NCBI GenBank assembly: GCA_021784205.1
Contig: JAJXTB010000091.1
Location: 1-11,436 of the forward strand
Length of the DNA: 11,436 nt
Origin: Actinomycetes bacterium
Lineage (GTDB): Bacteria; Actinomycetota; Acidimicrobiia; Acidimicrobiales; RAAP-2
Direction: 5' to 3'
A program made the translations under genes and the position numbers. A model generated the notes under the pieces. It searched no databases, was not told where the DNA came from, and saw only the letters and a program-made list of their open reading frames with translations. This document shows, piece after piece, positions 7,148 to 11,436 of this stretch. Every line of letters begins with the position of its first letter. Position 1 is the stretch's first letter.

Positions 7148-8965
7148 TCATCCGGCAGATAGTCGGATCCGGGCGACGCCCGGCATCGGAATGGAAAACG
7201 TGACGAAAGCCTCCCCGTCCGTTGGCTGCACATCAGCCAGTCGCTCTTGGTATAGAACGTCGATCGCGCGCAAACGCGACCACGCTTGGGCGTCCGGCCA
7301 ATCGACGCCTGGGGGCAGTTCTTTGATGATGTTGGAGTGATCCGCGTCAACACGCGCGAGAAGAGCCCCGTACGACTTCCCCTCAAGGTTGTGCAAGCGC
7401 ACCGTCACAGTACGGTCAAGGCGCGGATCACCACTGCTCATTGCACTGTTGATCGTTCCATTCCAGACCAGCACGTCAATGGTGCCGTCATCGTGGCGAG
7501 TCGCGTTCGCCCCGACCAACACTTCGGCTCCGTCTCCAGTGACAGTGAGGTCTAAGACGTCATCGCCCTGGGCCGCTGCGAGGTGTGCTGCCCAGAACCT
7601 CGGTTTGCGGAGATTGCCAACACTGAGAAGGCCGAAACCGTCGTGAAAAAGTTTCGGCGGCCGTCCCAACTCCTCGAAGTGGTCGCTGATCACCCAATAC
7701 GCAAGTGCGTCGAGCCGTCCTTGAACGGCGTTGTAACCCTGAAGAATGAAGGGGGCACCCATCGGCGAGTCGTGAATGGCGCCGAAATGTGTGCTGCCCA
7801 CGCCCCACTCAGTCCACCAGATCGGGATTCCCGCGTAGCCGTAACGCTCGAGCATCGGTCGCAGGTCGATGGGCAGGTTGCCGTAGGTGTGCGTTGAAAC
7901 GAAGTCGAGCGGCACTCGACGAGCGCTCGTGTAGTCGAGTAGCGGCTCGATCCACTCGCCAGCCGCGCTTCCGGGCCCGCCGACGCGAAGACGTTCGTCA
8001 ACCTCCTTGACCGCTCTAGCCGCCTCCTCATAGAGACGCAAATACTCGTCGCGAGTACCCGTCCAGAACACCTCCAAATTTGCTTCGTTCCACACCTCGA
8101 AGCCCCATGCAGAAACCTCATCAATCCCGTAGCGCGCGACGAGATGGCGCGCCAAGGCCGAGACAAGGTGATACCACTCGCTCCAGTCCTTCGGCGGAGA
8201 GATGACGCCGCGATACGTGAAGACCGTCGCATCGGGATCTCGAGCGAGAGCCGCCGGCATGAACGAGAGCTCCACGATCGGACAGAGCCCCATCTCCACC
8301 AAACGGTCGTAGACGTCGTCGATGCCATCGAAGTCGTACGAGAGAGCACCGAACTCGTCTCGACGTACGACATTGAGGTCGTCATGAAAGATGGCGTGAG
8401 CACGCACGAATCGCACGCCCAGTTCATCACGGGCGATCCCCAGCGCCTCGGCGAACTCGCGCCCGACGTCGTGACCGTGCTCATCGACTCCCAAGCGCAG
8501 TTGCGAGAGTCTCTCCGCGCCCACCATCTCCCACACACGTCGGAGCGGACGGACAACCGAAGCGACGTCGATGTTCATCTCAATCGGCGCCGGTTCGTTA
8601 CGAAGTGTGGTGCCCACTACCGGAGCCGACCAGGTTTCGATGACATCGCCGGGATTGCGCACGGCGGCTATCCGAAAGCGGTACTCGGCTCCATCGTCAA
8701 TTCCAGTCACCGCAAACTGTGTCATTGGAGTTGCGGCAACGTCACTCCCTCCGTGGCGAAGCACGGTAGGGGTACCCCGATCATCGGTCATCTCGATGAC
8801 GTAACCGGCAGCACCCGACACGGGCTTCCAACACAGACGGATGTGCCCGGTGCCGGGCTCGGCTGTCACCTCGGGCGGCGACAGCGTCGACGACCCCTCC
8901 ACAGCATCTGAACGTTGGTAGATCCGAGACTCCCAGTCCTCTCGAGCCCTGAGCGAGTCACTCAT
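7148..8965 (-). CDS. GH39 beta-xylosidase-like glycoside hydrolase with N-terminal FnIII-like domain
   Basis: A predicted cytoplasmic glycosidase of 605 aa that would release sugars, probably xylose, from imported beta-linked oligosaccharides. Residues ~30-120 resemble a fibronectin type III domain (PPEVTAEPGTG..., GAAGYVIEM, GAEYRFRIAAV, WSAPVVGTT). From ~180 the GH39 barrel follows: VRFVRAHAIFHDDL, CPIVELSFMPAALA, ISPPKDW and FEVWNEANLEVFW. Glu294 of WNEANL is the expected acid/base. Glu386 in WWTEWG is the likely nucleophile, and FVSTHTY lies between them. A beta-rich C-terminal region completes the family architecture. No signal peptide is present. ATG at 8965 is chosen because a GAGGAG site lies upstream and it sits one base after the regulator's stop. 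An ATG at 9025 would extend into the regulator gene. GH39 also contains alpha-L-iduronidases, but the motifs here fit the bacterial xylosidase branch better. Confidence 0.9.
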   Translation of the reverse strand: MSDSLRAREDWESRIYQRSDAVEGSSTLSPPEVTAEPGTGHIRLCWKPVSGAAGYVIEMTDDRGTPTVLRHGGSDVAATPMTQFAVTGIDDGAEYRFRIAAVRNPGDVIETWSAPVVGTTLRNEPAPIEMNIDVASVVRPLRRVWEMVGAERLSQLRLGVDEHGHDVGREFAEALGIARDELGVRFVRAHAIFHDDLNVVRRDEFGALSYDFDGIDDVYDRLVEMGLCPIVELSFMPAALARDPDATVFTYRGVISPPKDWSEWYHLVSALARHLVARYGIDEVSAWGFEVWNEANLEVFWTGTRDEYLRLYEEAARAVKEVDERLRVGGPGSAAGEWIEPLLDYTSARRVPLDFVSTHTYGNLPIDLRPMLERYGYAGIPIWWTEWGVGSTHFGAIHDSPMGAPFILQGYNAVQGRLDALAYWVISDHFEELGRPPKLFHDGFGLLSVGNLRKPRFWAAHLAAAQGDDVLDLTVTGDGAEVLVGANATRHDDGTIDVLVWNGTINSAMSSGDPRLDRTVTVRLHNLEGKSYGALLARVDADHSNIIKELPPGVDWPDAQAWSRLRAIDVLYQERLADVQPTDGEAFVTFSIPMPGVARIRLSAG

Positions 8966-8966
8966 G

Positions 8967-10028
8967 TCACACTCCTCGTTGCGTAATCGAATCGTTGGTA
9001 CGACATCCACAGCTACGGCGTACAACGACGGCAGTGGGAAGTGTCACGACCTGGCGGTCCAGACCCGGATTCTCAATCCGGTTCAGCAACAGCTCGACCG
9101 CGCGTTCACCGAGCTCGCGCATGGGCTGGCGCACCGTGGTCAGCGCGGGACTCACTCGGCGACTTGATGCGATATCGTCAAAACCCGTCACGGCGATGTC
9201 GCTGGGAACGCGTACTCGCGCGCGGCGTAACGTCCTCAGCCCCCCAATGGCCATCTCGTCGTTGCCGAAGACCACAGCACGAATCTTTCGTCCCGAGAGC
9301 AGAAGACGCCGCATGGCTTCAGCGCCACCATCCTCCGTAAAATCGCCGAAGTCGTCCGGGACCTTTGGAGCATCGATTTGAGCCGACACGAGCACTTCGC
9401 AATAGCCGACGAAACGCTCGGCCGAGTCAGCCGAACGAGGCGGACCTCCTACGAACGCGAGCTCTCGGTACCCGTGCGTTTCGACTAGGTGCGAGGTAAT
9501 TTCGCGCGCACCAGAGCGGTTGTCGACGCTCGCTCGGTCAAGGACGCGACTTCCCGGAAGGCTGGCCACAATGATCACTGGCACGATGCGAGAGATCGTT
9601 GAGATTTCGCGCCCCGAGAGACTTCCCGACACGACGACCAATCCGTCGACCTTGCCAACGATTGAGCGCAGGAGGTCTCGGCCCGAAGCCCCCCGAGAAG
9701 CCGCTATTAGAACGGCCTCACCCGCGAGCGTTGCGGCACGCTCGGCGCCCCTGATCACTTCGTCGACGTAGAGGGGCGACTCGTCTTCGGTGGCGCCGGA
9801 CCGACCCAGATCAGGAAAGATCACTCCAACGATCCCCGCGCGGTTGGAAGCCAGACTTCGTGCGGCCCCGTTGGGCACCCACCCGAGGTCACGTGCCGCG
9901 GCGAACACGCGCTCGCGCGTCGACTCCTTGCCGAAAGAGGCATCACTGATGATGCGCGACACGGTGGCAGTCGAGACACCGCATCGCTGCGCCACAGCGT
10001 AGATAGTCGCCTTTCCTGACAACGCCAC
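8967..10028 (-). CDS. LacI-family transcriptional regulator
   Basis: This is a DNA-binding regulator of 353 aa, normal for the family. The N-terminal helix-turn-helix is TIYAVAQRCGVSTATVSRII (about residues 8-27). The hinge-helix region follows (VPNGAARSLASNRAGIVGVI), then a periplasmic-binding-protein-like sensor domain. The sensor domain shows typical late-family segments: VVFGNDEMAIGGLRTLRRA, VPSDIAVTGFDDI and ALTTVRQPMRELGERAVELL. Translation starts at GTG 10028 behind a G-rich ribosome site. An ATG option is not nearby. It is the first gene of the operon. The palindromic AGCGCT-centred boxes lie at the operon promoter, so it most likely represses its own transcription along with the downstream genes and responds to a sugar ligand. 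The ligand is unknown; xylose or a xylo-oligosaccharide is inferred from the glycosidase. Confidence 0.93.
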   Translation of the reverse strand: MALSGKATIYAVAQRCGVSTATVSRIISDASFGKESTRERVFAAARDLGWVPNGAARSLASNRAGIVGVIFPDLGRSGATEDESPLYVDEVIRGAERAATLAGEAVLIAASRGASGRDLLRSIVGKVDGLVVVSGSLSGREISTISRIVPVIIVASLPGSRVLDRASVDNRSGAREITSHLVETHGYRELAFVGGPPRSADSAERFVGYCEVLVSAQIDAPKVPDDFGDFTEDGGAEAMRRLLLSGRKIRAVVFGNDEMAIGGLRTLRRARVRVPSDIAVTGFDDIASSRRVSPALTTVRQPMRELGERAVELLLNRIENPGLDRQVVTLPTAVVVRRSCGCRTNDSITQRGV

Positions 10029-10050
10029 CGAGCCCCCCCGAGCAAGTCAC

Positions 10051-10058
10051 AAGCGCTC
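10051..10058. promoter_or_regulatory. Putative LacI-type operator box 3 (imperfect)
   Basis: AAGCGCTC has the same AGCGCT core as the two stronger boxes upstream but loses symmetry at its last base. Its centre is 16 bp from box 2, and it lies about 30 nt into the predicted leader, ahead of the regulator's start codon. It is probably the weakest site. Confidence 0.5.
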
Positions 10059-10064
10059 TTTGAG

Positions 10065-10076
10065 TTAAGCGCTTGC
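10065..10076. promoter_or_regulatory. Putative LacI-type operator box 2
   Basis: The palindrome AAGCGCTT at 10067-10074 has the central CG step typical of LacI-family operators. Its centre is 17 bp from box 1. It is located just downstream of the predicted transcription start of the operon. Confidence 0.72.
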
Positions 10077-10082
10077 GTATGT

Positions 10083-10092
10083 TAAGCGCTTA
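10083..10092. promoter_or_regulatory. Putative LacI-type operator box 1, at the transcription start
   Basis: TAAGCGCTTA is a perfect 10-bp palindrome and shares one base with the predicted -10 element. A regulator bound here would cover the expected start site and block transcription of the regulator-glycosidase-transporter operon. Assignment to the neighbouring LacI-family protein rests on position and symmetry. Confidence 0.75.
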
Positions 10093-10119
10093 TCATACAC
10101 AGCGACGAGTGTGTGTCAA
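10092..10119 (-). promoter_or_regulatory. Sigma70-type promoter of the operon
   Basis: Read on the minus strand, a perfect -35 TTGACA (10119-10114) and a -10 TATGAT (10097-10092, five of six consensus bases) are separated by 16 bp. The start should fall near 10086-10084, giving a leader of about 57 nt before the GTG at 10028. The nearest upstream gene ends at 10236, so this promoter is positioned to drive the whole downstream operon. The -10 abuts operator box 1. Confidence 0.8.
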
Positions 10120-10235
10120 GTCCAATTCGTGAACTGTGTCACGAGCCTCGGTCACTGGCGTTGGGGGCCCCACGATCAATGCGAGGCGCCCGTTCACTTC
10201 ACCATCAGCATCGATGGGGCGAGCCGGTTGACGTG
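10120..10235. other. Short intergenic gap after the GGDEF-EAL gene
   Basis: This gap lies between the GGDEF-EAL stop and the operon's -35 element. GCCTCG at 10145-10150 and CGAGGC at 10182-10187 form a weak inverted repeat around a GGGGCCCC palindrome. Without a U-run it is not a convincing intrinsic terminator. Confidence 0.35.
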
Positions 10236-11436
10236 TCAAGGCTCGAGTATCTCCGATGAACCCCAGGTGCCGCGCGCGAGGCGAACAGTCATTTCCTCAG
10301 AAGGCATCGGTCGCGCAAAGAAGTACCCTTGTGCCGACTGACAACCAAGATCGCTGACGTATCGTGCCTGGTCTCTCTCTTCGACACCTTCAGCAATGGT
10401 TCTTAGGTTAAGTCCCGCGCTGAGATCAAGAATGGCCCGCAAGATGGCTTCACCACCTGGGTGACCGGATGAGGCGGCATCGACAAATGTCTTGTCGATC
10501 TTGAGTATGTCGATTGGAAAGTGACGTAGGTACGCCAGTGAGCTGTAACCCGTTCCAAAATCATCGATTGCAATTGAGACTCCAAGCTCCTTGAGCTCTC
10601 GTAGACGTTCAACGACGAGGTCTATATCACTCATCAACAGTGATTCCGTAATCTCGAGCACCAGACCTTCGGGTGCAAACCCCGAACTAGCCAAGATTCG
10701 GCGCACGTCGGGTATCAGGCTCTTGTGTGTGAGTTGCCGTCCCGAGACGTTAACTGCCATTGAGAAGGGATCCTCGGGATTCAGATCCTTGCGCCAGGCA
10801 GCGGCCTGTTCACACGCCTGCTCGAGCACCCACCGGCCGATCGGAACGATGAGGCCCGTCTGTTCCGCGACGGGGATAATGTGATCAGGCATGACGAGTC
10901 CGAACTCGTGGTGGCGCCAACGTAGGAGAGCCTCGACACCCTCGAGTTGCTCGCTAGCTAGGTTGATGCTCGGCTGATAGTAAACCACGAGTTGATCACG
11001 CTCAAGAGCTCTCGCCAGATCCTGGGAAAAGCGAAGCTGTTTGGTCGCGCGTGCGTGCATTGCGGGTTCAAAGCGTCGATACCGATCGCGCCCGTTCGCC
11101 TTTGCCGCGTACATGGCGATGTCGGCGTCGCGGACAAGGGCCACCGGCGTTTCGCCGTGGTCGGATATTGCAATTCCAATACTGGCGCTCACCCGCAGAC
11201 TCGTTCCCCGGATTACCAGCGGTTGACGGACAAGGTCAAGGATTCGGCCCGCAACTTCGTCGGCAAAGGGTACCTCATTGAGGCCCTCAAGGAGAACGGC
11301 GAACTCATCACCACCGAGTCGGGCGACCGTATCTCCGGGTCTGGCTGAGCGGGCCACACGTGCGGCTATCTCTCGCAAAGCATCGTCACCAGCCTCGTGG
11401 CCCATACCATCGTTAATCGCCTTAAAGCCGTCAAGG
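10236..11436 (-). CDS. GGDEF-EAL cyclic-di-GMP signalling protein (partial, 5' end outside window)
   Basis: A bifunctional-type c-di-GMP enzyme whose N-terminus, including any sensor domain, lies beyond the right edge. The first visible residues (LDGFKAINDGMGH) are already inside the GGDEF domain. Counting from the Met at 11405, the active-site motif GGDEF is intact (31-35). An RxxD inhibitory-site motif (RPGD, 22-25) lies five residues before it. The EAL domain follows with its catalytic set apparently complete: EAL 158-160, Asn219 (AVNVSGRQL), Glu251 (LEITES), Asp281-Asp282 in DDFGTGYSSL, Lys302 (ILKIDK), Glu339 (TIAEGVEE) and Gln359 (SAQGYFFARP). Synthesis and degradation are therefore both possible on paper. 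Which dominates cannot be told. The stop is TGA at 10238-10236. It ends upstream of the sugar operon's own promoter and is probably an independent gene. Confidence 0.94.
   Translation of the reverse strand, partial: LDGFKAINDGMGHEAGDDALREIAARVARSARPGDTVARLGGDEFAVLLEGLNEVPFADEVAGRILDLVRQPLVIRGTSLRVSASIGIAISDHGETPVALVRDADIAMYAAKANGRDRYRRFEPAMHARATKQLRFSQDLARALERDQLVVYYQPSINLASEQLEGVEALLRWRHHEFGLVMPDHIIPVAEQTGLIVPIGRWVLEQACEQAAAWRKDLNPEDPFSMAVNVSGRQLTHKSLIPDVRRILASSGFAPEGLVLEITESLLMSDIDLVVERLRELKELGVSIAIDDFGTGYSSLAYLRHFPIDILKIDKTFVDAASSGHPGGEAILRAILDLSAGLNLRTIAEGVEERDQARYVSDLGCQSAQGYFFARPMPSEEMTVRLARGTWGSSEILEP

Noticed and set aside
7919..7930. Palindrome ACGAGCGCTCGT, containing the operator core AGCGCT
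   Set aside because: It lies deep in GH39 coding sequence and lacks the flanking A/T of the promoter boxes. It can be explained by GC-rich codon composition, and a second operator role is unsupported.
7690..8556. 288-codon minus-strand open frame inside the GH39 gene
   Set aside because: It is an alternate-frame shadow of the clearly coding GH39 frame, and its Ser/Arg-rich translation shows no family signal.
8144..8911. 255-codon plus-strand open frame opposite the GH39 gene
   Set aside because: It is an antisense shadow of a GC-rich gene, with a His/Arg-rich translation and no recognisable motifs.
8966..9025. Upstream ATG start at 9025 for the GH39 gene
   Set aside because: It would overlap the regulator gene by about 60 bases. 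The ATG at 8965 has a strong GAGGAG site and the tight TGAcATG junction expected in an operon.
10145..10187. Inverted repeat after the GGDEF-EAL gene as an intrinsic terminator
   Set aside because: The stem is only 6 bp around a 31-nt interior, and no T-run follows on the minus strand.
1..11436. CRISPR arrays, tRNA or rRNA genes, insertion sequences
   Set aside because: I looked for regularly spaced repeats, cloverleaf-like segments, rRNA motifs and transposase motifs and saw none. The dense co-directional genes leave little room for them.

Overview
The window comes from a GC-rich bacterium. Nothing here fixes the taxon. The genes look like those of an Actinobacteria-type or similarly GC-rich, soil-type heterotroph, but that is only an impression. 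All confident genes lie on the minus strand, so transcription runs from high to low coordinates.

Right edge (11436-10236): the 3' part of a GGDEF-EAL cyclic-di-GMP protein, cut by the window end. Both domains keep their key residues. About 100 bp of non-coding DNA follow. Then comes a near-consensus sigma70-type promoter (TTGACA, 16-bp spacer, TATGAT at 10119-10092). Its start-site region carries three AGCGCT-centred palindromic boxes spaced 16-17 bp apart, typical of LacI-family operators.

Centre (10028-1518): a compact seven-gene operon. In order it holds a LacI-family regulator, a GH39 beta-xylosidase-like enzyme with an N-terminal fibronectin-III-like domain, a family-5 extracellular solute-binding protein, two DppB/DppC-type permeases and two DppD/DppF-type ATPases. 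Genes are 1-50 nt apart or overlap. The transporter is of the peptide/nickel (Dpp/Opp) type. A beta-xylosidase and a sugar-type regulator in the same operon suggest it imports xylo-oligosaccharides or related beta-glycosides. These would be hydrolysed in the cytoplasm, because the glycosidase has no signal peptide. The regulator probably represses its own operon and is relieved by a sugar ligand. The most striking unexplained structure is a perfect 18-bp inverted repeat (13-nt loop) inside the signal-peptide codons of the binding-protein gene.

Left part (1-1517): weakly coding. It holds a possible small membrane protein (1139-906), an AT-rich repeat island (541-610), and an open frame from an ATG at 530 that runs off the left edge with two hydrophobic segments. 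None of these can be assigned a function. No rRNA, tRNA, CRISPR array or insertion sequence was seen.
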